Source of the DNA: Asanoa hainanensis
Lineage (GTDB): Bacteria; Actinomycetota; Actinomycetes; Mycobacteriales; Micromonosporaceae
NCBI RefSeq assembly: GCF_900188485.1
Contig: NZ_FZPH01000004.1
Span: forward strand, 191,304-255,303
DNA: 64,000 nt
Reading direction: 5' to 3'
Part shown: positions 16,426-25,132 of the stretch, piece by piece
Layout of the letters: each line of letters starts with the position of its first letter
Numbering within the stretch: the first letter of the stretch is position 1
The notes under the pieces: generated by a model
Seen by the model: only the letters and a program-made list of their open reading frames with translations
What the model was told of the DNA's origin: nothing
Databases searched by the model: none
Program-made: the position numbers and the translations under genes

Positions 16426-17427
16426 ATGGGTGACCTCATGCGGGCGGTCGGCTACCGGAAACGGCTTCCGATCACCGACTCCGAGAGCCTGGTCGACGCG
16501 GACGTGCCGATCCCCACGCCGGGACCGCACGACCTGCTCGTTCGGGTCGAGGCGGTCTCGGTCAACCCGGTCGACGTCAAGTCCCGCTCGGGAAGCGACC
16601 CGAAGGGCTTTCGCATCCTCGGGTACGACGCGGCGGGCGTGGTGACGGCGGTCGGCCCCGCCGTGACCCGGTTCGGGGTCGGCGACGAGGTCTACTACGC
16701 GGGCCAGATCGACCGGCCGGGCAGCAACGCGCAGTTCCAGGCGGTCAACGAGAACATCGTCGGGCACAAGCCGGCCAGCCTCGACTTCGCAGAGGCGGCC
16801 GCGCTGCCGCTGACCACGATCACCGCCTGGGAGATGCTCTTCGACCACTTCGGACTGTCGGCCGCGAGCACCGGCACGCTCCTGGTGATCGGCGGCGCGG
16901 GCGGCGTCGGGTCGATGGTCCTCCAACTGGCGCGGGCCCGCACCGGCCTGACCCTGGTCGCCACCGCCGGCCGCGGCGACTCGCAACGCTGGGCCACGCG
17001 GATGGGCGCGCACCAGGTCGTGGACCGGCACAACCTGGTCGAGTCGGTGCGCACGGCGGCGCCGGACGGAGTCGACTACCTGATCAGCCCGTTCTCGAAG
17101 GGCAACATCGACGCGTACGCCGAGCTCATCCGCCCCCTCGGACACATCGCGGCCACCGACGAGCCGGAAGGGCTCGACCTGCTGCCGCTCAAGGCGAAGA
17201 GCGTGGCCTGGCACTGGGAGCTGATGTTCACCCGGCCGATGCTGCTGCCTGAGGACAGCTACCAGCACGACCTGCTGGAGGAGACGGCCAAGCTGGTCGA
17301 CGCGGGCAAGGTACGCAGCACCGCGACCACCCGACTAGGCCCGCTCGACGCGGCGACCATGCGGGACGCGCACGCCCGCGTCGAGAGCTCGGCCGCCATC
17401 GGCAAGGTGGTCGTCTCCGCGAGCTGA
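16426..17427 (+). CDS. Zinc-free MDR oxidoreductase (quinone oxidoreductase-like)
   Basis: A 333-residue medium-chain dehydrogenase/reductase. The N-terminal GroES-like part has VEAVSVNPVDVKSRSG (about 41-56) and LGYDAAGVV. The NADPH site is LLVIGGAGGVGSMVLQLAR (about 146-164). The catalytic and structural Cys zinc ligands of true alcohol dehydrogenases are missing, so this belongs with the zinc-independent enone or quinone reductases. ATG 16426 lies 6 nt after a TAGCGT box (16414-16419), which fits a leaderless mRNA. GTG 16423 and ATG 16438 are also in frame. It is followed by a stretch with no gene. Confidence 0.88.
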   Translation: MGDLMRAVGYRKRLPITDSESLVDADVPIPTPGPHDLLVRVEAVSVNPVDVKSRSGSDPKGFRILGYDAAGVVTAVGPAVTRFGVGDEVYYAGQIDRPGSNAQFQAVNENIVGHKPASLDFAEAAALPLTTITAWEMLFDHFGLSAASTGTLLVIGGAGGVGSMVLQLARARTGLTLVATAGRGDSQRWATRMGAHQVVDRHNLVESVRTAAPDGVDYLISPFSKGNIDAYAELIRPLGHIAATDEPEGLDLLPLKAKSVAWHWELMFTRPMLLPEDSYQHDLLEETAKLVDAGKVRSTATTRLGPLDAATMRDAHARVESSAAIGKVVVSAS

Positions 17428-17809
17428 CCAAGGCCGATCAGCGCGATCGTCGTACCCCAGATCATCGGCACGAACTCGACTTCCACCCGGAGGGCGGCCG
17501 GGTCGAAGGGGTATCGCCAGTGCAGTCGACGCCAAGGCCGCCTCCCGCATTAGCCAGCCGCCGCGGCAGCACCGCGGGTGGCCTCCGTCCTCGGCCGACG
17601 CCGTCGCCCGGCGGGGGCGGTCCAACCCGCGCAAGGCCGGCGACGCCCGACCGCCACTCCCGCATCAGCCAGCCGCCGCGGCCCGACCAGCGCCACCACC
17701 TATGCGGCGGGGCTGCCCGAAGGCAGCGCAAACGCTCGTCGACCGGCGTCCGCCACCCCGCGTTGATCACGGCCGAGCCAGCGGACGGAAGGATCGACGG
17801 CCCCGGGAC
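17428..17809. other. Non-coding stretch with 25-bp repeat and possible enzyme remnant
   Basis: This 382-bp gap has no credible intact gene. It contains a 25-bp direct repeat with one mismatch (17542-17566 and 17657-17681) and several GCAAGGCCG-like words. On the minus strand near 17520-17430 one frame reads as RYPFDPAALRV then EVEFVPMIWG. The last part resembles the FVPMxWG element of Asl1-like glycosyl hydrolases, but it runs straight into the end of the oxidoreductase gene. I read it as debris of a lost gene, with low confidence. Confidence 0.4.
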
Positions 17810-18466
17810 CTACAACCGCCGCGCGTCCGACTGCGCCAGCAGATAGCAGCGGTGGCTCGGGTACTCGACATCCGGCAGAGGCGCGCGCATCGTGCTGGAC
17901 GCGACCGTGAACCCGGCCGCGCCCAGGTCCGCGGTCACCTCGGCCGGGTCGAGGTAGAACGAGTCCAAGTCGACCGGCGAGCCGAACCACGAGGTCGTGT
18001 GCTGGGTGCTGCCCGGCGGTTGGTCGTCGGCCGACACGTGGAATGCCACCAGCGCCCACCCGCCCGGCTCGAGCACGCGAGCGAACTCCGCGAAAGCCCG
18101 GACCCGCTCCGCCGGCGTCAGGTGGATGATCGAGTAGAACGCCACGATGCCCGACCAGGCGCCGTCGGCGACCGGCAGGTCCAGCATCGAGCCGACCTCG
18201 AAGCTGAGCGACGGCGCGGCCGCGCGGGCGATCTCGACCATCGACGGCGAGAGGTCGACGCCGACCACCGCCCGGTGCCGCGCGGCCAGGTGCCGCGTCA
18301 CGTGTCCCGGACCGCAGCCCACGTCGGCGACGATCCCGGGGCAGAGCGAGAGCAGCGCGTCGAGCAGGGCGCGGTCGACCGGCTTCGCCGCCAGCTCCGA
18401 CCGCAGCGCCGCGTCGTAGGCGGCGGCCACGGTGTCGTACGTTTCGCGAATCCGGCTTTCCGACAT
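17810..18466 (-). CDS. Class I SAM-dependent methyltransferase
   Basis: A 218-residue methyltransferase. Motif I is VADVGCGPGHVTRHLA (about 46-61), followed by VVGVDLSPSMVEIAR (about 67-81), FYSIIHLTPAERVRAFAEF (about 111-129) and LEPGGWALVAFH (about 132-143). This is the pattern of small-molecule Methyltransf_11/25-type enzymes. The substrate is unknown. It starts at ATG 18466, 10 bp after the LCP gene ends, so it is probably the second gene of a two-gene operon. A role in envelope chemistry would fit that partner but is only contextual. Confidence 0.88.
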   Translation of the reverse strand: MSESRIRETYDTVAAAYDAALRSELAAKPVDRALLDALLSLCPGIVADVGCGPGHVTRHLAARHRAVVGVDLSPSMVEIARAAAPSLSFEVGSMLDLPVADGAWSGIVAFYSIIHLTPAERVRAFAEFARVLEPGGWALVAFHVSADDQPPGSTQHTTSWFGSPVDLDSFYLDPAEVTADLGAAGFTVASSTMRAPLPDVEYPSHRCYLLAQSDARRL

Positions 18467-18476
18467 TCCGGGAAGA

Positions 18477-19640
18477 CTACTTGCTGACGAGCTCCGGGTT
18501 CGCGGCGACGAAAGAGTCAGCCGTGCCGGCCTGGATCGCCGCGAAGAACTGCTTCGCGACCGCCGGCAACCCCTCACCGGCGTACTTGCCGCTGGAGTTG
18601 AAAACGCTCCCGCCCTTGAACTTGACCATCGTGATGGAGTCCTGGCGCATGTGCCGCAGCGCGAAGCCGAAGTCGACCACGCTGTGCCCCCGCCCGTTGA
18701 ACACCAGCGACTCCCCCGCCGCCCGCAGCACCCGGTCGAGCTTGGGCGGGTCCGTCAGCACCGACCTGCTCAACGCCTGCTGCGCCATCGCCTTGACGAA
18801 CTGCTGCTGGTGCCGCTGCCGCCCGTAGTCGCCGTCCTTGACGCCATAACGCTGCCGCACGTAGTCGAGCGCCTGCCAGCCGTTGAACTTGTGCGTGCCA
18901 CGCGTGTATTTGGCCTGCGGACCGTAGTAGGGATGCTCGCTCCCCGACCCGTCGTTGGGGCGATGGGTGCCGTCCGGCTTGAGGTGCTCCGACAGCACCA
19001 CGTCCTGGTCGACCGTCATGGTGACGCCGCCCATCGCGTCGACGATCTTCTTGAAGCCGTTGAAGTTGACGATCGCGCCGGCGTCGAACCGCTTGATCCC
19101 GGTGTAACCGGTGATCGTCTTCGACAGCAGCTCGAAGCCCTTGGCCCGGTCCGGCCGCCCACCGCCCGAGACCCGGCTGCCGAACGCCATCGCCGAGTTG
19201 AGCTTCCCGTTGCCACCGCGATAGTTCGACTTCGGAAAAGAAGGGATGTCGACCAGCAGGTCGCGCGGCAACGAGAACAGGTAACCGCGGTCGAGCCCCG
19301 CCGGGATGTGCATGATCATGATGGAGTCGGCCAGCGGCAGCGCGGTCTCCTCGCGCGGGTCGATGCCGACCAGCAGGATGTTGATCGGGCCCTTGATTTC
19401 GCTCTCTTCCGGCTCGACGTCGCCGCCCTCGCCGAACAGGTCCTCGGTCTGCACCGCGCCCTCGTAGCGGGCCAGCAAGGCCTGCGAGGTGACGATCAAC
19501 CCGCCGCTCGCGACCATCAACACCGCGCCGATGATCACGCAGACCCGGGCCCAGCGCGGGGTCATGCGCGCCCGAGCCGGCTTCTTCGTGGGCGTTTTCT
19601 CGACGGTGGCTTCGGGCTCGGCGGGTTCCTTCCGGGGCAT
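18477..19640 (-). CDS. LytR-CpsA-Psr (LCP) family cell-wall ligase
   Basis: A 387-residue LCP protein. A basic cytoplasmic head (about 1-30) precedes one signal-anchor helix (VCVIIGAVLMVASGGLIV, about 33-50); the catalytic domain is extracytoplasmic. Key parts are INILLVGIDPREETALPLAD (about 85-104), YLFSLPRDLLVDIP (about 117-130) and the Arg-rich ALDYVRQRYGVKDGDYGRQ (about 266-284). Together these carry the Asp and Arg residues that bind the pyrophosphate of lipid-linked polymers. LCP enzymes transfer glycopolymers such as teichoic acids or arabinogalactan to peptidoglycan. The methyltransferase gene follows immediately. Confidence 0.92.
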   Translation of the reverse strand: MPRKEPAEPEATVEKTPTKKPARARMTPRWARVCVIIGAVLMVASGGLIVTSQALLARYEGAVQTEDLFGEGGDVEPEESEIKGPINILLVGIDPREETALPLADSIMIMHIPAGLDRGYLFSLPRDLLVDIPSFPKSNYRGGNGKLNSAMAFGSRVSGGGRPDRAKGFELLSKTITGYTGIKRFDAGAIVNFNGFKKIVDAMGGVTMTVDQDVVLSEHLKPDGTHRPNDGSGSEHPYYGPQAKYTRGTHKFNGWQALDYVRQRYGVKDGDYGRQRHQQQFVKAMAQQALSRSVLTDPPKLDRVLRAAGESLVFNGRGHSVVDFGFALRHMRQDSITMVKFKGGSVFNSSGKYAGEGLPAVAKQFFAAIQAGTADSFVAANPELVSK

Positions 19641-19699
19641 CGGCGTCCTCCCGTGTCATTAGAGAGACGCATTCGGATACCCAATCCGTTGCGGTCTTT

Positions 19700-19720
19700 A
19701 CCTTGCCCCTTGGGCAGGGT
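19700..19720. promoter_or_regulatory. MerR-type operator
   Basis: ACCTTGCCC (19700-19708) and GGGCAGGGT (19712-19720) form inverted arms with 8 of 9 pairs around CTT. Length and ACC...GGT ends fit a MerR-family site, and it lies 14 bp before the MerR gene start. It probably mediates autoregulation. Confidence 0.6.
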
Positions 19721-19734
19721 GAAGACTTGTCGCC

Positions 19735-20580
19735 ATGGACGTGCGCGACCTGACCATCGGGGAGTTCGGTCGACGGACCGGTTTGTCACCAAAAGCCCTG
19801 CGGTTGTACGAGGTGTCCGGCCTGCTGCGACCGGCCAGTGTGGACCCGGCCACGGGCTACCGCCGCTACAACGTCGAGCAGGTCGAGCGGGCCAGAAGAA
19901 TCAGCCTCCTGCGCCAACTCGACATGCCCCTCGCCGTCGTGGCGGAAGTGCTGCACGGCGACGACACCGAGGCGGCGATCCGGCTGGACCGCTGGTGGCA
20001 GGCGCAGGAGGCGCAGGTGCGGTCCCGCCGGGCCAGCGCCGACTACCTGCGCGCGCAGCTCACCCGAGGCGGCCCGGACCGCACTCCGTATCCGGTGCAC
20101 CTGCTCGACCGGCCGCGGACCAAGGTCGCCAGCATCACCCGCGACTGCGACCAACAGAGCCTGGTGCCGACGATGGCGGCCTGCGTCGACAAACTCGGCA
20201 CGCACGTGCGCGCCGCGGGTGCCGACTCCGCCGGCGAGCGATGGCTCCTCTTCTACGGCCACGTCACGCCCGACAGCGAGGCCACCGTCGAGATCTGCCT
20301 GCCGTTCACCGGAACCGTCGAGCCGACCGACGACATCGTCATCCGGATCGAGCCGGCACAGACCCTGGCGGCCGTCACGGTGCCCCGCAAAGACTGCTTC
20401 TACCCCAAGATCATGCTCGCGTACGACGACGTCCAGGACCACGTGCACGACAAGGGTCTGACCGCGGCCGGGGTGTCCCGCGAGATCTACTTCGCCGAAT
20501 GGTGCGACATCGGCGACGACGACCCGTTCGTACACGTCGCCGTCCCAGTGCAGACCACAATGGAGGATGACCGCGCATGA
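19735..20580 (+). CDS. MerR-family regulator with GyrI-like effector domain
   Basis: A 281-residue regulator. The MerR HTH is LTIGEFGRRTGLSPKALRLYE (about 6-26) with GYRRYNVEQVERAR (about 40-53). A linker helix follows, then a C-terminal GyrI/BmrR-type ligand-binding domain from about 120 (KVASITRDCDQQSL onward), including AVTVPRKDCFYPKIML. Such proteins bend operator DNA and activate when a lipophilic or cationic ligand binds. Its stop overlaps the transglutaminase-like gene by ATGA, making that gene the obvious target. A MerR-type palindrome lies just upstream. Confidence 0.9.
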   Translation: MDVRDLTIGEFGRRTGLSPKALRLYEVSGLLRPASVDPATGYRRYNVEQVERARRISLLRQLDMPLAVVAEVLHGDDTEAAIRLDRWWQAQEAQVRSRRASADYLRAQLTRGGPDRTPYPVHLLDRPRTKVASITRDCDQQSLVPTMAACVDKLGTHVRAAGADSAGERWLLFYGHVTPDSEATVEICLPFTGTVEPTDDIVIRIEPAQTLAAVTVPRKDCFYPKIMLAYDDVQDHVHDKGLTAAGVSREIYFAEWCDIGDDDPFVHVAVPVQTTMEDDRA

Positions 20581-21485
20581 ACTACGCACGCCAGACCGCG
20601 TTCAGCGACCCCGGGGCGTACGCGCACCTGTTCGACAAGCTCCCCACCGACCCGCGCGAGCTGACCGCGGTGGTGCGCAACGTGCTCACGCACTACCGCG
20701 ACCCCAACGTGACGCTGCCGAAAGATCGTGCGGACGACATCGACAACCGCTGGATCGAACGCGTGCTCGCCACCGACCAGGGCCGGCACGACTGCCCGTT
20801 GACCGAGCCGCGCGCACCCGAGGACCGCGTCGGCGGGTGCTGTCGCGACTTCTCCCTGCTGACCGTCTCGGCCCTGCGCCACCAAGGGATTCCGGCCCGG
20901 GTACGGATCGGCTTCGCCGACTACTTCTTCGTGCCCGGCTGGCACCACGACCACGTGGTCGCCGACTACTGGAACGGCAGCCGCTGGGTGCTCGCCGACC
21001 CGCAGATCGGCCCGGGCGACTGGCCGTTCGACCCCGACGACATGCCCCGGCCGGACGGTGCCGGCACCCCGTTCGCGACGGCGGCCGCGGTCTGGACCGC
21101 CTACCGCAAGGGCGAGGTCGACCCGGACACCTACGGTGTCGACCCGTCGATGCCGATCCGCGGTGACTGGTTCATCCGCGACGCGGTGATCGGCGAGCTC
21201 GCCGCCCGCCAGGGTGACGAGGTGCTGCTCTGGGACGTTTGGGGGGACATGTCCGACAAGGTCGACGAGGCCGGCGCGGCGCTCGCCGACGAGCTCGCCG
21301 CACTGCTGCTGGCCGCCGACGCCGGCGACGACGCCGCCGCCAAAGAGCTGGCCGACCGCTACGCGGAAGACGACCGGCTCAACCCGCGCGGCCACGTGCG
21401 CTGCCTGTCGCCGACCGGCGAGGAGACGCTGGTCGACCTGGCGACCCGGGTCAGCGCGCCTGCACCAGCCCGTGCCGGCCACTGA
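20577..21485 (+). CDS. Transglutaminase-like domain protein
   Basis: A 302-residue protein with a transglutaminase/protease-like core. The nucleophile is expected in VGGCCRDFSLL (about 82-92), the His in WHHDHVVADYW (about 122-132) and the Asp in RWVLADPQIG (about 137-146), giving the Cys-His-Asp triad in the correct order. No signal peptide is present, so it is cytoplasmic. Activity could be transglutaminase, amidase or protease. It is translationally coupled to the MerR regulator, and its 3' end overlaps the convergent ARMT1-like gene by 35 bp. Confidence 0.82.
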   Translation: MNYARQTAFSDPGAYAHLFDKLPTDPRELTAVVRNVLTHYRDPNVTLPKDRADDIDNRWIERVLATDQGRHDCPLTEPRAPEDRVGGCCRDFSLLTVSALRHQGIPARVRIGFADYFFVPGWHHDHVVADYWNGSRWVLADPQIGPGDWPFDPDDMPRPDGAGTPFATAAAVWTAYRKGEVDPDTYGVDPSMPIRGDWFIRDAVIGELAARQGDEVLLWDVWGDMSDKVDEAGAALADELAALLLAADAGDDAAAKELADRYAEDDRLNPRGHVRCLSPTGEETLVDLATRVSAPAPARAGH

Positions 21486-22542
21486 CCCGCCATCGGGGCT
21501 CGGCGGCGTCCAGCCATGCGACGGTCGCGCCGTCGAGCCCGACCACCACCTCCGACTTGCAGGTGCGTAGCGCGACGACCGGGACACCGAGATCGACAGC
21601 CGCGGCGGCGAAGGGCGTCGTCGGGTCCCAGTCGCGGTCGCCGACCAGCCGGCGGTAGTTGAGGTCGCCCTTGACGAGGACCACGCGGTGCCCGCGCAGG
21701 TCGTCGGCGAGGTCCGCCGGCATGGCCCGGAAGTCCAGCGGCGCACACCAGAACCAGTGTGTACGCACGGCGATCCGCGGGTCCAGCGGCCGACCCAACC
21801 GCGCGCAGGCGTCGTCCACATCGGACGCCGTCGCGTCGGAGACGTAGTACGGCATCGGCTTGACGTGCAGCGTGACCCGGTCGGCCCGACCGGTGTCGAG
21901 CAGCCAGTTGGCCAGCACCAGGTCCGCCATGATCTCCCGGCCGCCGTTGTCCACGACGACGCAGACCGATCCCGGCAGAGCCAGCGCCAAGCGAGAGGTG
22001 TCGTCAAGAAGCAACTCGTCGGACCACGCCGCGTCCGGCTCCTGAAGGCGGAAGCTGATGTCGGCCCGGTTGCCGAACACCGAGGCTCGCACCACGGCGT
22101 CCAAGCCGTCGGCCGACGACGGCAGGCTCAAAACCCACGCGAAGTCGCGATCCAGCGCCGGGTCGGCGAGCTCGGCGGCCTTCATCGGCGCGAACGGGTC
22201 GACGCCCTGCCACGGGCCCGCCCGGAAGTAGTCGACGGCGTCCAGGATCCGCCGGTAGAAGTAGCTCTCCGCCCAGAGGAACGGCACCTCCGCCCAGGGC
22301 CGACCGAAGTACCCCCGGTCCCAGGCGTCCCAGTCGGCCCAGTCGGGCGCGTCGCCGGGGAGGCCGCGGACCTCGCCGGTCAGCGACTCGTCGAGCAGCG
22401 CGCGCAGGGCGGACCGCTGCGCCTCGCCGTAGGGGTGCGCGGCCGCGACCCGCTCGATCAGCGTCGGATGGCGGTCGTGGAAGACCTCCCGGGCGTACCT
22501 TCCCGGGGTCCCGACCAGCAGCTCTTCAGGTGTGTCGCGCAC
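21451..22542 (-). CDS. DUF89 damage-control phosphatase (ARMT1-like)
   Basis: A 363-residue protein of the DUF89/ARMT1 family. The metal-binding core is clear: VCVVVDNGGREIMADLVLAN (about 183-202), then HWFWCAPLDF, VVLVKGDLNYRRLVGDR (about 277-293) and VVALRTCKSEVVVGL (about 317-331). The N-terminal helical part includes EVPFLWAESYFYRR. These metal-dependent enzymes dephosphorylate damaged or overflow phosphometabolites, for example fructose-1-phosphate-like sugars. The start is GTG 22542, set by the family N-terminus (RDTPEELL). It is the last of a leftward GNAT-RidA-DUF89 operon, with a 20-bp gap from ridA. Pairing with RidA suits a metabolite-repair theme. Confidence 0.85.
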   Translation of the reverse strand: MRDTPEELLVGTPGRYAREVFHDRHPTLIERVAAAHPYGEAQRSALRALLDESLTGEVRGLPGDAPDWADWDAWDRGYFGRPWAEVPFLWAESYFYRRILDAVDYFRAGPWQGVDPFAPMKAAELADPALDRDFAWVLSLPSSADGLDAVVRASVFGNRADISFRLQEPDAAWSDELLLDDTSRLALALPGSVCVVVDNGGREIMADLVLANWLLDTGRADRVTLHVKPMPYYVSDATASDVDDACARLGRPLDPRIAVRTHWFWCAPLDFRAMPADLADDLRGHRVVLVKGDLNYRRLVGDRDWDPTTPFAAAAVDLGVPVVALRTCKSEVVVGLDGATVAWLDAAEPRWRVSGRHGLVQAR

Positions 22543-22562
22543 CGCACCATCATCCGGCGCAA

Positions 22563-22946
22563 TCAGTGCCGCCGGGCGTCGACCTCGATCTCGATCCGCA
22601 TCGCCGGGTCGGCCAGCCCGCAGACCATCATCGTGGCGGCCGGCGGCACCGGGCCGAACGCCGCCTTCAAGGTGGGCCAGCACGGCTCGAAGTCGGCCCG
22701 GTCCGGCAGCAGGTAGCGGACCCGGACCACGTCGGCCAGCGTGCAGCCGGCCTCGGCCAGGGCCGCCTCGACGTTGCGGATCACCTGTGCGCACTGGGCG
22801 ACCACGTCGTCGGCGATGGTCATCGTGGCGTAGTCGTACCCGGTGGTCCCGGACACGTACACGTGGTCGCCGTCGACCACCGCGCGGGCGTACCCGATGC
22901 GCTCCTCGAAGGTCGAACCGCTGGTGATCGTCTGTCGGGTGGTCAC
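22563..22946 (-). CDS. RidA-family protein (reactive intermediate deaminase-like)
   Basis: A 127-residue member of the RidA/YjgF/UK114 family, trimeric enzymes that hydrolyse reactive enamines and imines. Visible are GYARAVVDGDHVYVSGTTG (about 17-35), VIRNVEAALAEAGCTLADVVRVRYLL (about 55-80) and the terminal MRIEIEVDARR in place of the usual EIE(A/V)xA. The catalytic Arg of RidA proper, normally in a C-x-R context near 105, is not obvious, so the subgroup is uncertain. GTG 22946 is preferred: GGGAG lies 5 nt upstream and the codon overlaps the GNAT stop as GTGA. ATG 22958 would add four residues. Confidence 0.85.
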   Translation of the reverse strand: MTTRQTITSGSTFEERIGYARAVVDGDHVYVSGTTGYDYATMTIADDVVAQCAQVIRNVEAALAEAGCTLADVVRVRYLLPDRADFEPCWPTLKAAFGPVPPAATMMVCGLADPAMRIEIEVDARRH

Positions 22947-23461
22947 GCCGGCTCCCATTCGTCGTTGATGCGCTGGAACAGCACGTGGTCGCGCCAGTCG
23001 CCGGCCACCCGCAGGTACGACCGGGCGACGCCGATCCGCTCGAAACCGTTGTTGGCGAGAACCTTCTGCGAGGCGACGTTGTCCAGCCGCGTGCCGGCCT
23101 GCACCCGGTGGAGGCCGAACTCGCCGAACGCCACCTCGATCATCAGCGCGGTCGCCTTGGACGCGATGCCCCGGCCGTTGACCGCCTGGGACACCCAGTA
23201 CCCGAGATTGGCGGACTGGGCCGGTCCGTACTCGATGACGCTCAGCGAGATCATCCCGACCACCTCGCCGTCGGCCTCAATGGAGCACCGGTGCACGTGC
23301 GGGTCGGCCAGGGCGCTCTCGATCCGGGACAGCTGCCCCGCCGGCGTGTAGAAGGACTCGGCACGGTCCGGCTCGAAGGGTGCCATGAACTCGCGGTTCG
23401 CGATGGCGAGGGCGGTGAACGCGTCGACGTCGGTCGTCTCGACCGGGCGGATCTGAACCAT
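22943..23461 (-). CDS. GNAT-family N-acetyltransferase (RimJ-like)
   Basis: A 172-residue acetyltransferase. NREFMAPFEP (about 23-32) is the classical start of RimJ/RimL-type domains. The acetyl-CoA region is LGYWVSQAVNGRGIASKATALM (about 89-110), followed by HRVQAGTRLDNVASQKVLANNGF (about 120-142) and a terminal WRDHVLFQR. These enzymes often acetylate protein N-termini or small amines. It starts at ATG 23461 and opens the leftward operon with RidA and the ARMT1-like gene. It is divergent from the secreted glycoside-hydrolase-like gene. Confidence 0.9.
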   Translation of the reverse strand: MVQIRPVETTDVDAFTALAIANREFMAPFEPDRAESFYTPAGQLSRIESALADPHVHRCSIEADGEVVGMISLSVIEYGPAQSANLGYWVSQAVNGRGIASKATALMIEVAFGEFGLHRVQAGTRLDNVASQKVLANNGFERIGVARSYLRVAGDWRDHVLFQRINDEWEPA

Positions 23462-23532
23462 GATCCGATTCAACCAGCCCCGAGCGACCGTACCCAAAGG
23501 GGTCGCTTTCCTTATGTGGGCCTTTTGTTCCG

Positions 23533-23562
23533 TTGACCACGATGCATGCATGGGCCTACCGT
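23533..23562 (+). promoter_or_regulatory. Promoter of leaderless GH10-like gene
   Basis: TTGACC (23533-23538) and TACCGT (23557-23562) are separated by 18 nt, and GTG 23570 begins 7 nt after the -10. The alternative ATG at 23546 lies inside the spacer, so it should not be transcribed from this promoter. This decides the start in favour of GTG 23570. Confidence 0.6.
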
Positions 23563-23569
23563 CTTGGCC

Positions 23570-25132
23570 GTGCAGCGTCGGTTGCTCGTCGGGCTGGTGG
23601 TTGTCGTCCTCGCGGTGACGGTGCCGGCCGGTGTCGGGCTGTTCAATCGCACCTCGGAGTCGAGCCCTGACGGCGACCAGGTCGGTGCTCCGCTGGCCAC
23701 CTGTGACACGCAGGGCCTGATCGCCAAGCGCGAGCTTCGTGGCATGTGGCTCACCACGGTCAGCAACATCGACTTCCCGAGCAAGCCCGGCCTGTCCGAG
23801 GCCAAGGTGAAAGACGAATACCGGGGCTGGCTCGACCTGGCCGAGAAGATGAACCACAACGCGGTGTTCGTGCACGTCCGGCCCAGCGGCGACGCTTTCT
23901 GGCCCTCGGCGTACGCGCCGTGGTCGGAATGGCTGACCGGCGTGCGCGGCAAGGACCCCGGCTGGGATCCGCTGGCCTGGATGATCGAGGAGACGCACGC
24001 CCGCAACCTGGAGTTCCACGCCTGGTTCAACCCGTACCGGGGCAGCCAGCCGGCGACCTCCGGCGGTGCCGGCGCCGACTTCGACAAGCTCGCGCCCGAC
24101 CACCCCCTGCGCAAGAACCCGGACTGGGCGGTGGCCTTCCCGGAGGGCACGGCCAACAGTCGTTTCTACTTCGACCCGGGCAACCCCGCGGCGCGTGCGC
24201 ACGTCGAGGACGCGATCCTCGACGCGGTCAACCGCTACGCCATCGACGGCGTCCACTTCGACGACTTCTTCTACCCGTACCCGGAAGGGCACGAGTTCAA
24301 CGACGACGCCAGCTACGCGCGCTACGGCAACGGCAGGTCCAGAGGAGACTGGCGTCGGGCCAATGTGGACACGTTCGTGGAGGAGATCAGCCAGAAGATC
24401 CACGACGCCAAGCCGTGGGTACGCTTCGGCCTGAGCCCGTTCGGCATCTGGCGCAACAAGAGCTCGGACCCGGCCGGCTCGCCGACGCACGGCCTGGAGA
24501 GCTACGAGGCCATCTACGCCGACACCCGCAAGTGGGTACGGAAGAAGTGGCTCGACTACATCGTGCCGCAGCTCTACTGGAACATCGGCTTCGACAAGGC
24601 CGACTACGCGAAGCTGTTGCCCTGGTGGGCCGACACGGTCAAGGGCACGGGCGTGCAGCTCTACGTCGGTCAGGCGGACTACCGCATCGGCGAGGCCGGC
24701 CCGTGGAGCAAGCCGGCCGAGCTCGACCAGCAGCTCACCCTCAACGAGCGCTACGGCGTCAGCGGCAGCATCCATTTCAGTGCCAAGCAGGTCAAGGCCG
24801 ACCGGTTGGGTGCCGTGTCCCGCTACCGCGACAAGCACTACGCGACGCCCGCGCTCGTGCCGACGATCGACCGGCTGCGCGACGCGCGGCCGCCGGCGCC
24901 GACCCCGACCGGGGCCCGACGCGACGGCGACCGCACGGTGCTCACCTGGCGCCCGGTCGACGACGTGACCAGCTACGCGATCTACCGGGCGGATCCGGAG
25001 GCCAAGACCGCCACCTTGGTCGACACCATCCGGGCCAACGACCTGCCGAGCTGGATCGGCCCGGCGGCCAGCTACTGCGTCACGTCACTGGACCGCGCCA
25101 ACAACGAGAGCGAGCCGGTGCTGGTGGGTTAG
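23570..25132 (+). CDS. Secreted GHL10-type glycoside hydrolase-like protein
   Basis: A 520-residue exported protein. An N-terminal signal or anchor segment (RRLLVGLVVVVLAVTVPAGV, about 3-22) is followed by the GHL10 (DUF187/YngK-like) barrel. It has ELRGMWLTTVSNIDFPSKPG (about 56-75), VHVRPSGDAFWPS (about 104-116), FHAWFNPYRGSQ, FDPGNPAARAHVEDAILDAV (about 201-220), VHFDDFFYPYP (about 230-240) and IVPQLYWNIGF. The C-terminal 80 residues look like a fibronectin-type III fold (WRPVDDVTSYAIYRAD). Homologues cleave or bind cell-wall or exopolysaccharide glycans. GTG 23570 is chosen on promoter grounds. The gene stops three bases inside a convergent nitroreductase remnant. Confidence 0.88.
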   Translation: MQRRLLVGLVVVVLAVTVPAGVGLFNRTSESSPDGDQVGAPLATCDTQGLIAKRELRGMWLTTVSNIDFPSKPGLSEAKVKDEYRGWLDLAEKMNHNAVFVHVRPSGDAFWPSAYAPWSEWLTGVRGKDPGWDPLAWMIEETHARNLEFHAWFNPYRGSQPATSGGAGADFDKLAPDHPLRKNPDWAVAFPEGTANSRFYFDPGNPAARAHVEDAILDAVNRYAIDGVHFDDFFYPYPEGHEFNDDASYARYGNGRSRGDWRRANVDTFVEEISQKIHDAKPWVRFGLSPFGIWRNKSSDPAGSPTHGLESYEAIYADTRKWVRKKWLDYIVPQLYWNIGFDKADYAKLLPWWADTVKGTGVQLYVGQADYRIGEAGPWSKPAELDQQLTLNERYGVSGSIHFSAKQVKADRLGAVSRYRDKHYATPALVPTIDRLRDARPPAPTPTGARRDGDRTVLTWRPVDDVTSYAIYRADPEAKTATLVDTIRANDLPSWIGPAASYCVTSLDRANNESEPVLVG

